Positions 35,811-44,939 of a stretch of DNA of 64,000 nucleotides are shown piece by piece. Made by a program: the position numbers and the translations under genes. Source of the DNA: Enterococcus_G camelliae (lineage in GTDB: Bacteria > Bacillota > Bacilli > Lactobacillales > Enterococcaceae); assembly GCF_042685105.1 (NCBI RefSeq), contig NZ_JBHUMO010000013.1, forward strand, positions 53,495-117,494, given 5' to 3'. Position 1 is the stretch's first letter, and the number at the start of each line of letters is the position of its first letter. The notes under the pieces were generated by a model. The model worked only from the letters and a program-made list of their open reading frames with translations, made no database searches and was not told the DNA's origin.

Positions 35811-37277
35811 CTACGCTTCATATAAACTATCTCCATTTGTCTCAATAACCCGTTTATACCATTCAAAGGATTCCTTTCGAGAACGATTGTACGTACCATT
35901 CCCTTCATCATCAGCATCTACGTAAATAAAACCATATCTTTTTGACATTTGTGAAGTCCCAGCACTGACCAAATCTATTGGCGCCCAACTCGTATATCCT
36001 ATAAGATCTACTCCCTCATCAATCGCCTCTTTCATCTCTTTAAAATGTGCTTCAAAATATGCTTGTCGATAAGGGTCGTAAATCTTCCCATTTTCAACTT
36101 TATCAACTGCTCCCATTCCATTTTCCACTACCATCAAAGGGATCTGATATCGATCATAAAGCTCAATCAACGAAATTTTTAACCCTTTAGGATCAATTTG
36201 CCATCCCCAGTCAGTAGAAGGTAGATAAGGATTTTTTACACCAAGTACTGTATTTCCAGGTGTACGTTCTGCTTTAGGATCTGCAGATTCAGCCATTGAC
36301 ATGTAATAACTAAATGAAAGAAAATCAACAGTATACTTCTTTAATAGTTTCCTATCATTTTTTTCCATATTAATAACGATGCCTCTATTTTGTAAATCCC
36401 GTTCAATTAAACCGGGGTACTCTCCTCTTACTTGAACATCCGCATAAAAATTATTCTCCAAGTTTTTTCGTTGAGTCAACTCAACATCTGCAGGTGAACA
36501 TGTTAATGGATAAGTCATCAATTTAGTTAACATGCATCCAACTTTATTGTTTTTATTTTTTTCATGAGCATATTTTGTTACGAGTGAACTTGCAATAAAT
36601 TGATGGTGTAAAGCTTGGTAAATATCTTTCTCTTCTCCTCCAGGTGCAGATAATTCATCTATAATTCCTGCGGTTGTAAACGGATGTCGATGGATACTGT
36701 CAATTTCATTGAAAGTTAACCAGTATTCAACATATTCATCAAATTCATCTATACAAACTTTTGAAAACCGAACAAAATCATCTACCACTCTACGATCAAC
36801 CCACCCATTATACTTCAGACTTAAATTTAAAGGCATCTCGTAGTGAGATAACGTAACAATGGGTTTCATTTTTAATCGTTGCATTTCTTTAAATACATTT
36901 TTATAAAAAGTAACACCTTTTTCGTTTGGAAGTAGCTCCTCACCAGTTGGAAATAATCTGGTCCATGCAATGGATAAACGCAAAGTTTTAAAACCCATTT
37001 CTGCAAATAGGGCCAAGTCTTCTTTATAACGATGATAAAAATCAATTCCTCTTCGCTTAGGATACCATTTTTCTGATGGATCTTTTGCAGCTCGTTCAAT
37101 AGTTTCTTTCGTTATGGCTAAATGTGAGGAATAGTCTTTGTTATCAACATGTGGTTTATATGTGGCTACATCGGCTACAGACATTCCTTTACCATCTATA
37201 TTCCAGGCACCCTCAACTTGATTGGCAGCAATTGCTCCTCCCCATAGAAAATTAGGAGGAAAACTTGTATTAGACAT
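35811..37277 (-). CDS. 6-phospho-beta-glucosidase, GH1
   Basis: A 488-residue family 1 glycoside hydrolase that splits phosphorylated beta-glucosides brought in by the PTS. The N-terminal signature FPPNFLWGGAIAANQVEGA is clear. The acid/base glutamate lies in YWLTFNEID (about 178-182) and the nucleophile in LMVVENGMG (about 385-392). The phosphate-binding block near the C-terminus is MSKRYGFIYVD. Cytoplasmic, with no signal peptide. It lies between the PTS permease and the antiterminator genes. Confidence 0.95.
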   Translation of the reverse strand: MSNTSFPPNFLWGGAIAANQVEGAWNIDGKGMSVADVATYKPHVDNKDYSSHLAITKETIERAAKDPSEKWYPKRRGIDFYHRYKEDLALFAEMGFKTLRLSIAWTRLFPTGEELLPNEKGVTFYKNVFKEMQRLKMKPIVTLSHYEMPLNLSLKYNGWVDRRVVDDFVRFSKVCIDEFDEYVEYWLTFNEIDSIHRHPFTTAGIIDELSAPGGEEKDIYQALHHQFIASSLVTKYAHEKNKNNKVGCMLTKLMTYPLTCSPADVELTQRKNLENNFYADVQVRGEYPGLIERDLQNRGIVINMEKNDRKLLKKYTVDFLSFSYYMSMAESADPKAERTPGNTVLGVKNPYLPSTDWGWQIDPKGLKISLIELYDRYQIPLMVVENGMGAVDKVENGKIYDPYRQAYFEAHFKEMKEAIDEGVDLIGYTSWAPIDLVSAGTSQMSKRYGFIYVDADDEGNGTYNRSRKESFEWYKRVIETNGDSLYEA

Positions 37278-37306
37278 AATTCTTCACTCTTTCTTGTTTT
37301 TTTAGA

Positions 37307-39136
37307 TTAAGATTGTATCGGAACGACCGATAATATATCCATTTCGTTAGAAACTGATTCTTCTAGATGATAAGATTCTATTTTAAATTGATCTTGGTTT
37401 GTTACAATACAAATGACGGTTGGGTCATAACCCAGTGCTATAATTTCATCCACATTAAAATGAATCATTTTTTGTCCTCTGGTTACCTTATCTCCAACTT
37501 TCACTAATGCTTCAAAATTATTTCCATTCAACTTAACCGTGTCAATCCCAATATGAAATAACAGTTCTGCACCATTTGTTGTTTTGAATCCTAGCGCGTG
37601 GTTTGTATTAAATATCATTGTAACTTCACCATCTTCAGGAGCCAGTAAATCACCTGATTCAGGTATAATAGCAATTCCCTTACCAATCATACCACTTGAA
37701 AAAACATCATCGTTTACTTCTGATAATGGGATTACTTTTCCTTCAATTGGACTTGAAAGCATTTCTTCTCCAAAAATAACCTCTTCTTCTGATTGAACTT
37801 GATCTTTAAAAAAGAAAATTACAGTAACAAAGGCAACTAAAAAGGATACAAGTAAAGTGACAAATGCCCAAATTAAGTTCATAGCGTTTGATGCATCAAC
37901 AAACATTGTTATACTAGCTAACCCTGGTCCTACTAATGCGAACGCTTTTATCGATAAAATACCGGCAATTGCGCCTCCTACTAGGCTCGAAGCCATAACA
38001 CTATACAAAACTCTTTTATGCAAAATCGTAACACCATATAAAGCAGGTTCTGTAATTCCAAATAGTGCAGAGATACCTGCAGAAATAGCTGTCGAACGTA
38101 ATTTTGAATCCTTTGTTTTTAAACTTACAGCAAAACAAGCACCTGATTCTGCTATATTATGTGCTAAAGATGCGGGTAAATACAATAGTTCCGCACCAAG
38201 TTCACTCATAGAAGATACAGCATAAGGAATCATAGCTTTGTGCATCCCAGTAACCACCATTAATGGTAGGATTGCTGCCAAAACTGCCGTTGCCACCCAG
38301 CCAAAATGACTGTACAACCAAATAATTGCACCAGAGAAAATTGTTCCTACATTAAATCCAAGTGGACCTAATATTAGCAAAGAAATAGGAACTGTTATAA
38401 GTAAACTCATCATTGGTACAAAGAAAATTCGAATTGGTTTTGGTGAATAGCGAGTAAAAAGCCGCTCCATTTGTGCATAAAATAATACAGTTAGAATTGC
38501 TGGGAATACTTGGGAAGCATAAGCAATATTCTCAATACCAAAACCGAATAATTGGGCACCGGAAGTTAGCATCGTAGTCATATCGGGTAGAATTAAAGCA
38601 CCTACTGCTGATACGGCGACAAGTTGATTGACATTGAGTTTCTTAGCAGTCGTTATTGCAACTAATATTGGCAGAAAATAAAGTGGTGCACCACCAATTA
38701 AATTCATTATTTGATACGTTTGACTTTCTGTACTCATCAAACCTGAAACAGAAACTAAAAGAAGTAACGATTTAAGAATCCCACCTCCTGCAACTGCGGG
38801 TATGAGAGGTTGAAAAATTGAAATGATAAAGTCTAGTAATACGGCCCCCCATGATTGTTGTGACTTTAAGTCATTCTGTTCAGATTGACTTATTTCCCCC
38901 AACTCTTTTTGCACTTGATCATAAACTTCGATAACATCATTACCAATTATCACTTGGCATTGAACATTTTGTCTCACGCCAATGACCCCATCTACTTTTT
39001 CTAACTGATCTTTTTTTACAAGATTATTATCTTTTAATGTAAATCTCAACCGCGTAGAACAATGTTCCAGATGCGCAACATTTTCTTTTCCACCGATTAA
39101 TTGAACGATTTCTTTTGCTGTTTTATTAGTGTCCAT
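37307..39136 (-). CDS. Beta-glucoside PTS transporter EIIBCA
   Basis: A 609-residue three-domain permease of the Glc superfamily, beta-glucoside type. EIIB comes first with the phosphocysteine C26 in LEHCSTRLRF. EIIC (about 100-450) has about ten membrane segments with GGIL, GITEPALYGV and related motifs. EIIA is last (about 470-605), with the active histidine in LLFHIGIDTVKLNG. It imports and 6-phosphorylates aryl- or beta-linked glucosides for the GH1 enzyme next to it. It is the first gene after the antitermination leader. Confidence 0.95.
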   Translation of the reverse strand: MDTNKTAKEIVQLIGGKENVAHLEHCSTRLRFTLKDNNLVKKDQLEKVDGVIGVRQNVQCQVIIGNDVIEVYDQVQKELGEISQSEQNDLKSQQSWGAVLLDFIISIFQPLIPAVAGGGILKSLLLLVSVSGLMSTESQTYQIMNLIGGAPLYFLPILVAITTAKKLNVNQLVAVSAVGALILPDMTTMLTSGAQLFGFGIENIAYASQVFPAILTVLFYAQMERLFTRYSPKPIRIFFVPMMSLLITVPISLLILGPLGFNVGTIFSGAIIWLYSHFGWVATAVLAAILPLMVVTGMHKAMIPYAVSSMSELGAELLYLPASLAHNIAESGACFAVSLKTKDSKLRSTAISAGISALFGITEPALYGVTILHKRVLYSVMASSLVGGAIAGILSIKAFALVGPGLASITMFVDASNAMNLIWAFVTLLVSFLVAFVTVIFFFKDQVQSEEEVIFGEEMLSSPIEGKVIPLSEVNDDVFSSGMIGKGIAIIPESGDLLAPEDGEVTMIFNTNHALGFKTTNGAELLFHIGIDTVKLNGNNFEALVKVGDKVTRGQKMIHFNVDEIIALGYDPTVICIVTNQDQFKIESYHLEESVSNEMDILSVVPIQS

Positions 39137-39182
39137 ATCGTTTCTCCTTAAAACTTTTTTGCTTGTTTATCGGCCAAATAAA

Positions 39183-39268
39183 CAAAAACAGACAGATACC
39201 TAGCAAAACATAAAGATACTACTGATACAATCAGTTCTTTATTGTTCTACATAGGTCCTGCCTGCATT
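39183..39268 (-). terminator. Leader terminator of the beta-glucoside operon
   Basis: The 3' half of the RAT (CAGGCAGGACCTA region) can pair with the arm TAGGTATCTGTCTG (39203-39190), followed by a T-run. It overlaps the RAT, so antiterminator binding and this terminator exclude each other. Confidence 0.75.
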
Positions 39269-39283
39269 ACCAGTCACATGCCT
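39253..39283 (-). promoter_or_regulatory. Ribonucleic antiterminator (RAT) for the LicT-type protein
   Basis: On the minus strand GTGACTGGTAATGCAGGCA with its flanks closely matches the known BglG/LicT RAT consensus. It lies about 120 bases upstream of the EIIBCA start. Confidence 0.85.
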
Positions 39284-39297
39284 GTTTTATTAATTTC

Positions 39298-39326
39298 ATG
39301 ATAACACAAAAAAATGAAAACGCAAA
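39298..39326 (-). promoter_or_regulatory. Promoter of the beta-glucoside operon
   Basis: -35 TTTGCG (39326-39321), 17-base spacer and -10 TATCAT (39303-39298), placed just upstream of the RAT. Confidence 0.5.
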
Positions 39327-39328
39327 CA
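39315..39328. promoter_or_regulatory. cre site overlapping the beta-glucoside promoter
   Basis: TGAAAACGCAAACA is a close match to the CcpA consensus and overlaps the -35 element, implying glucose repression. Confidence 0.7.
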
Positions 39329-39422
39329 ATTAATTCAATAAAATAATTGCTCCTAGTTTCTAATGGAAATTCATTCTATCTATTCATTGAAAAAAGGTAT
39401 TGGTAGTTGGTTAGACAGTCAA

Positions 39423-42026
39423 TTAGTCTCTGTAGCTAATCATTTTGTTTAGTTCACTAACAATTAAAGGTACCAAAGATAAGGTTACTACTATCAACCA
39501 TTCTAAACCAGATAATGATTGTACTTTGAAGATTGGTTGTAAGAATGGAATAAATAATACTGCTAACTGCATTCCTAAACTTACTACAAAAGCTTTATTC
39601 ATCGCACTATTTGAAAAGATGCCGATTTTAAAAATTGATCGTTTTTCACTACGAACAGCAAATGCTCGAGTCAATTCTCCAAATACCAATGTTGCAAAAG
39701 CCATTGTATTAGCTGTTCCATCTGCAATATTGGGATCTGATAAGACATATTCACCTAACCAATATGCAGCTAAAGTAATTGCACCAACTAAAATACCATA
39801 GAAAATCATGCTCGTAGCAAACCCATCTGCAAAAATACTTTTTTGCGAATCACGAGGTTTCTGTTTCATTACACCTGGTTCTACAGGTTCCATCCCCAAT
39901 GCCAATGCAGGAAGTGAGTCAGTTACCAAATTCAACCATAGTAACTGAATAGCAACCAGTGGCATTTGGTGAAAATTCAAAGCCGTAGCAATAAAAATCG
40001 TTATAATCTCACCTATATTGCAACTTAGAAGATATTGAATAGACTTTTTAATATTTGAAAAAATTCCTCGTCCCTGTTCCACTGCATGAACAATTGTAGC
40101 AAAATTATCATCAGTTAGAATCATGTCAGCTGCGCCTTTAGCTACATCGGTTCCTGTAATTCCCATTGCACAACCAATGTCTGCAACTTTTAAGGCTGGA
40201 GCATCATTTACACCATCACCTGTCATTGCAACAATCATACCGTTTGCCTGCCATGCTTTTACAATACGCATTTTATGTTCTGGAGATACACGTGCATAAA
40301 CGGAATATTGTTCTACTTTCTCTTCCAAAATTTCTTGTGGCATTAAATCCAATTCTACACCCGTCATAGCCAAATCATCATTTTTATAAATTCCCAATTC
40401 CTTAGCGATAGCGACAGCAGTCAGTTTATGGTCACCAGTAATCATTACGGGGCGAATGCCTGCATCAAAACATTGTTGCACAGCCTCTTTTACTTCTTGG
40501 CGTGGTGGATCAATCATTCCAACTAACCCGACAAACGTAAGTCCACTTTCCAAATCTTCACTTACTAAATTTTCAGGAATTTTTTGAATATCTTTATATG
40601 CAACTCCCAATACACGAAGGGCTTTTGAAGCCATCTCAGCATTTTTTTCTGTCATCATTTTCCGATTTTCGTTATCAATAATGCAACGATTCATTAAAAC
40701 ATCTGGTGCTCCTTTGACCATTACACGATACCCACCATCTGTTTTATGAACGGTGCTCATTAATTTTCGTTCCGAATCAAAAGGAATTTCAGCTATCCTT
40801 GGTTGATTCTTTTCCAATTCATTCTTATCGAGCAGATTGTTATACGCCTTTGTGACAAACGCTGTCTCGGTGGGATCGCCGCTCACTTGAAATTCATCTT
40901 GATTAATAATGGTTAGTTTTGAGTCATTACATAAGGTACCAATAGTCAATAGTAAATTTTCAGTATTAGGAATTGAAACATATGTCTCAACTACTGTCAT
41001 TTTATTTTGAGTAAGTGTGCCTGTCTTATCGGAACAAATCACTGATGCTGCACCTAAAGTTTCAACTGCAGGTAATTTTTTGACAATTGCATGTCGCTTA
41101 ACTAAACGTTGAACCCCTAAAGCTAATACAATGGTAACAATAGCCGCCAATCCTTCCGGAATTGCAGCAACACCAAGCGATACAGCCATCATAAATATTT
41201 CCAATACAGGTCGTTGATACAATAGCCCAACAACAAACATCACAATACAAACTCCTAGACAAGCAATAGATAATAATTTGGATATTTCAGCCATTTTTTG
41301 TTGTAAAGGTGTTGTGTTTTCGTCTTCAGATATCAACATGTTTGCAATACGTCCAACTTCTGTATCCATGCCTGTATTGGTTACGACACACATTGCTCGC
41401 CCATTAGTAATGACTGTTGAGGAGATCAACATATTTTTACGTTCAGCCAAAACAGTATCTTCTGGTAAATTATTAACATCTTTCTTACTTACTGGTACAG
41501 ATTCACCCGTCATCGCAGACTCATCTGCTTTCAAGTTAGCCGATGAAAGAATCCGTGCATCTGCTGGAACCAAATCTCCTACTTCTAATTCAATAATATC
41601 CCCAGGAACCAATCTAACTGTATCAAGATGTTCCAATTTACCATTACGAATAACTTTAGCCAAAGGTGCGGACATTTTTTGCAATGCCTCTAAAGACTTA
41701 TTAGCATTGTTTTCTTGTGAGATTGAAATAATAGCATTAATGACAACTATTAGTAAAATAATAACAGAGTCAATCCAGTCACTAAAACCACTTGAAACAT
41801 AAGACAAAAAGGCAGCAATCAATAGTACAATAATCATTGGATCTTCCAGTTGACCGATTACTTTTTTTAATAAGCTTTCTTTTTTCTTTACTTCTAACTC
41901 ATTTCTACCAAATTTTTCCAGCCTTTTCTCTGCTTCTTTGGATGAAAGTCCTTTTTGTATATCTGTATCCAAAGAATGTAGAACTTCTTCTTTTGATTTA
42001 TCGTACCATAAATCCACGATAGCCAT
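39423..42026 (-). CDS. Calcium-type P-type ATPase (P2)
   Basis: An 867-residue cation pump of the SERCA/PMCA-like bacterial group. I start it at ATG 42026 behind AGGA; a TTG two codons earlier is also open. An N-terminal cation-ATPase domain is followed by TM1-2, the actuator with MTGESVPV, and TM3-4 with AAIPEGL. The phosphorylated aspartate is in CSDKTGTLTQNKM (about 330), then come the KGAPDVL nucleotide site, TGDGVNDAPALK, and six C-terminal helices. Single-polypeptide pumps of this type export Ca2+ in Listeria and lactobacilli. It is the last gene of the acid-sugar cluster on the same strand (95-base gap), though it may be transcribed alone. Confidence 0.9.
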   Translation of the reverse strand: MAIVDLWYDKSKEEVLHSLDTDIQKGLSSKEAEKRLEKFGRNELEVKKKESLLKKVIGQLEDPMIIVLLIAAFLSYVSSGFSDWIDSVIILLIVVINAIISISQENNANKSLEALQKMSAPLAKVIRNGKLEHLDTVRLVPGDIIELEVGDLVPADARILSSANLKADESAMTGESVPVSKKDVNNLPEDTVLAERKNMLISSTVITNGRAMCVVTNTGMDTEVGRIANMLISEDENTTPLQQKMAEISKLLSIACLGVCIVMFVVGLLYQRPVLEIFMMAVSLGVAAIPEGLAAIVTIVLALGVQRLVKRHAIVKKLPAVETLGAASVICSDKTGTLTQNKMTVVETYVSIPNTENLLLTIGTLCNDSKLTIINQDEFQVSGDPTETAFVTKAYNNLLDKNELEKNQPRIAEIPFDSERKLMSTVHKTDGGYRVMVKGAPDVLMNRCIIDNENRKMMTEKNAEMASKALRVLGVAYKDIQKIPENLVSEDLESGLTFVGLVGMIDPPRQEVKEAVQQCFDAGIRPVMITGDHKLTAVAIAKELGIYKNDDLAMTGVELDLMPQEILEEKVEQYSVYARVSPEHKMRIVKAWQANGMIVAMTGDGVNDAPALKVADIGCAMGITGTDVAKGAADMILTDDNFATIVHAVEQGRGIFSNIKKSIQYLLSCNIGEIITIFIATALNFHQMPLVAIQLLWLNLVTDSLPALALGMEPVEPGVMKQKPRDSQKSIFADGFATSMIFYGILVGAITLAAYWLGEYVLSDPNIADGTANTMAFATLVFGELTRAFAVRSEKRSIFKIGIFSNSAMNKAFVVSLGMQLAVLFIPFLQPIFKVQSLSGLEWLIVVTLSLVPLIVSELNKMISYRD

Positions 42027-42121
42027 CTCCAATTCCTGTTGATATAAATAAGGTAGGATTTACTTGTTAACAAATAAACCCTACAACTATCAGTTCTATA
42101 AAACATAATTACGTATTTGTT

Positions 42122-42469
42122 TTATTTTCTCAATACATGAATCGCAAAACCGCCGAACTCACCTGCTAGGTAAATATTCTTTAATTTACCATCTTCATCA
42201 TAAGCGGCTGTATCTATATTAAATGAAATCCCCTTTTCTTTTAATTCTTCAACTGCACTTTCCAGATTCTCCGTACTCATTGCAATATGTCCATTTCTAC
42301 CTAAAAAAGGAGATTTCATACATTCAAAGAAAGCACCGGCGAATTCTGATTTTTGTCCATGACGAGGAGTTAAATTAAAAATTTGGCTTAATTGAAGTGC
42401 TAATTCTTGTGCCTCTGTCTTATTATCCATGTTAATTCCAATATGTTCTAGTTCAAATCTATTTGACAT
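42122..42469 (-). CDS. VOC-superfamily protein
   Basis: A 115-residue protein from ATG 42469 behind AAAGGG (an in-frame GTG lies three codons upstream). It has the beta-alpha-beta-beta-beta repeats of the glyoxalase/VOC fold: HIGINMDN at the start, GHIAMSTENLESAVEELKEKGI in the middle (quoted in part) and FGGFAIHVLRK at the end. Similar small proteins occur beside sugar-acid aldolase genes and are sometimes fused to KDPG aldolase. An enzymatic or binding role on an acid-sugar intermediate is inference from context. It lies 25 bases after the permease gene. Confidence 0.75.
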   Translation of the reverse strand: MSNRFELEHIGINMDNKTEAQELALQLSQIFNLTPRHGQKSEFAGAFFECMKSPFLGRNGHIAMSTENLESAVEELKEKGISFNIDTAAYDEDGKLKNIYLAGEFGGFAIHVLRK

Positions 42470-42494
42470 TATATACACCCTTTCTATTTTTTTG

Positions 42495-43778
42495 TTACAT
42501 TGGGAACATTAATAAAGCACCAACTGTTAAGAAAACTAGGCGAATAAAGTATTGCGGAATCGTAAACTTCCAAAATTGAGCAGCTGTATATTTCCCAGTA
42601 CCTAAAATCATTGCCGGCATTCCATCGATTGGTAAGAAATGTCCACACCATCCTGAAATAACAATTGCACAAGCGGCAGCAGTCGGGTCCAAACCTAAGC
42701 TAGTACATGTTGCAATAGCAAGTGGCGTGAATACATATACTGTACCAATTGTTGAACCAGTTAAAGTTGCTAGTAAACTTGTTAGAATACAGAAAGCAAA
42801 AATCATCACAAATGGATTTACATTTGTTCCTAGCATTCCAGCAACCGTTGTTCCAACCAATTTTGTTAATCCGGTACTACCTAGCGCATCTGCGACACCA
42901 ATAACCCCTGCAGACATCAAAATAATAGGTGCACTAATAGCATCCCTTATTTCTTTAAAATCTAAAACACCAATTAATAGAATAACAGCAACTGATAATC
43001 CAGCCATTGCATATCCTGCATCACCAATTTTACTTTGTAAAAGCATACCTACAACCGCAAAGGCAAAGACCCCATACGTTACCAGTTCTTTCCAACGAGG
43101 CAATTCTGAAACGGATACATTTTCATTTTCTTTTGTACCCGTTAAATTTTCTTCAGCAATTGGATGATCCGGTAAAAACTTATATTGAATTATACAGTTA
43201 AGTAAAAAACCTGCAGATAAAAATAAATTAACAATTGCGAATTTGAATACTGATACACTTGCCATAATACCTGTAGAATTCAGTACAGCAATAACAATTC
43301 CATATTGAAGGGCTGTGTTAAAAGGAATCAACGGATGATTTGCTGCAAATCCAGCAGTCATAATTACTTTTGACGGAGGTAATTTTTTTGAATAAGGTAA
43401 CGTAGATAAAAGACCAATTGTTAATACATAATATGCTGTGGATCCAGTACCAAATAGGCTACATCCTAACATAACGATTAGAATGATTAATAAATAAGAT
43501 TTGAAACCACCTTTATTGGCCATCGCAAACATCGCCTTTTTAAAGGCAACAATGAAATTTGTTTTTTGCAAGGCAGCAATAATCGCCATAAATTCAGCTA
43601 ACATAATAATGGTGGAATTTGAAAAACCGGAAAAGGCCCCCTTAATATCTGTGATACCAAAAATAACTAACAGTAAACAGGCAAATAATGGTGCAGCTCC
43701 AAATGGAATTTTTTCAATCATAATCAAAACAATCATAATAACTGTGATAGCTAATGCAATAATCATTTGAATAGTCAT
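42495..43778 (-). CDS. SLC13/ArsB-NhaD-superfamily carboxylate permease
   Basis: A 427-residue integral membrane protein with about eleven to twelve hydrophobic segments. ATG 43778 is preceded by GAGGAGG at six bases; the frame opens eight codons earlier without a better site. The repeats typical of ion-transporter-superfamily carboxylate carriers are seen in NSTIIMLAEFMAIIAALQ, GSTAYYVLTIGLLSTL and LTGSTIGTVYVFTPLAIA. The C-terminal half has ISGWCGHFLPIDGMPAMILG. Family members carry di- or tricarboxylates, or sugar acids. Its place between the aldolase and VOC genes suggests it imports the substrate of this cluster. Confidence 0.85.
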   Translation of the reverse strand: MTIQMIIALAITVIMIVLIMIEKIPFGAAPLFACLLLVIFGITDIKGAFSGFSNSTIIMLAEFMAIIAALQKTNFIVAFKKAMFAMANKGGFKSYLLIILIVMLGCSLFGTGSTAYYVLTIGLLSTLPYSKKLPPSKVIMTAGFAANHPLIPFNTALQYGIVIAVLNSTGIMASVSVFKFAIVNLFLSAGFLLNCIIQYKFLPDHPIAEENLTGTKENENVSVSELPRWKELVTYGVFAFAVVGMLLQSKIGDAGYAMAGLSVAVILLIGVLDFKEIRDAISAPIILMSAGVIGVADALGSTGLTKLVGTTVAGMLGTNVNPFVMIFAFCILTSLLATLTGSTIGTVYVFTPLAIATCTSLGLDPTAAACAIVISGWCGHFLPIDGMPAMILGTGKYTAAQFWKFTIPQYFIRLVFLTVGALLMFPM

Positions 43779-43892
43779 GGTTGTCCTCCTCATATTGACC
43801 ATGCAAGAAGTAGAAAGTAGATAGCTATTCTTAATTAAAAAAGCAATCTAACTTTCCACTTCGAACTTAAAAAAGGATATTTTTTTAAGTTA

Positions 43893-44801
43893 TTAACGCA
43901 TGCCTTTCATTCTGTCCTCTTCTAGTACTTTTTTTAAGGCATCTATGCCAGCTACAGGGATTTGATTAAATGGTGCACGACATTTCCCAACATTGTGACC
44001 TAATAAAGCAGCTGCCGTTTTCACAATTGTATTTGGATTACCAAATTTGAAACAATCTCTGAAATTTTGGATACTTTCATTAGCTCTTCTAGCTTCTTCT
44101 GTTTTACCTTCAATGAACAAGTCATAGATAGAAGCCATTGTTTCGGGATATACATTCGCACAACCCGCAATTCCACCTGTACCTCCAGCTAATAGCGTCC
44201 AAATAATCAATTGATCATTTCCTGAAAGGGTATAGAATTTTCCATTTGTTTTTTTCTTGCCAGCTTCAATGTAACCTAAAATATTTGCAAAATTACCGCT
44301 AGAATCTTTAGCACCAATAATATTTTCAATTTGTGCTAAACGACCAACAGTAGCTGGTGCAATGGCATTACCAGCTCGAGCTGGAATATTATATAATACA
44401 ATTGGTAAATCAACTGCCTCTGCTACTATTTTATAATGTGTATAGATTTCTTCTTGACTCGCTGCTGCAAAACTTGGACAAATAATTGATAGAACGTCTG
44501 CTCCTGCAGCTTTTGCCATTTGGCTTTGTTCTATAGTTTCCTTAGTAGAAATTGCCCCTGAACCAGCATAGACTGGTACACGTCCAGCAGCTTGATCAAC
44601 TACTGTTTCAATTACTAATCTTTTTTCATCTGTTGATAAAATATAACCTTCTCCGTTGGTTCCACAAGGAAAAATACCGTGAATACCACTATCAATCATA
44701 CGATCAACTTGACTACGTAATTCTTCAACATTGATTGTTTCATCCTCATTCATTGGCGTTAAAATTGGTACGATAATTCCCTTTAATTCAACTGATTTCA
44801 T
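43893..44801 (-). CDS. DapA-family (class I) aldolase/lyase
   Basis: A 302-residue TIM-barrel of the DHDPS/N-acetylneuraminate lyase family. The Schiff-base lysine is K165 in GAKDSSGN and the catalytic tyrosine is Y137 in VLYNIPARAGN. The carboxylate-binding loop is CGTNGEGY (46-53). True DapA and NanA are less likely, because the neighbours are acid-sugar genes rather than lysine or sialate genes. Family relatives cleave or dehydrate 2-keto-3-deoxy sugar acids to pyruvate plus an aldehyde. The exact keto acid is not deducible. Confidence 0.85.
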   Translation of the reverse strand: MKSVELKGIIVPILTPMNEDETINVEELRSQVDRMIDSGIHGIFPCGTNGEGYILSTDEKRLVIETVVDQAAGRVPVYAGSGAISTKETIEQSQMAKAAGADVLSIICPSFAAASQEEIYTHYKIVAEAVDLPIVLYNIPARAGNAIAPATVGRLAQIENIIGAKDSSGNFANILGYIEAGKKKTNGKFYTLSGNDQLIIWTLLAGGTGGIAGCANVYPETMASIYDLFIEGKTEEARRANESIQNFRDCFKFGNPNTIVKTAAALLGHNVGKCRAPFNQIPVAGIDALKKVLEEDRMKGMR

Positions 44802-44837
44802 TACAAAATCTCTCCTTCATTGTTGTTTTATTTAACA

Positions 44838-44924
44838 ATTCTTATTTACTTACCAATAAGAATACGGTTACAAAATAATCAAATTATATGCGGTGTTTCA
44901 ACTTGTTACCTATGAAAACACCGC
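44838..44924 (-). other. Two hairpins between the BNR and aldolase genes
   Basis: GCGGTGTTT/AAACACCGC (44890-44898 with 44916-44924) and ATTCTTATT/AATAAGAAT (44838-44846 with 44855-44863). Neither is followed by a good T-run in the direction of transcription, so they look more like mRNA processing or stability elements than terminators. Confidence 0.5.
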
Positions 44925-44939
44925 TAAAGTTAAAAAATT

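Noticed and set aside
36872..37099. Alternative minus-strand frame inside the GH1 gene
   Set aside because: It is a shifted frame of a complete 6-phospho-beta-glucosidase gene and has no independent support.
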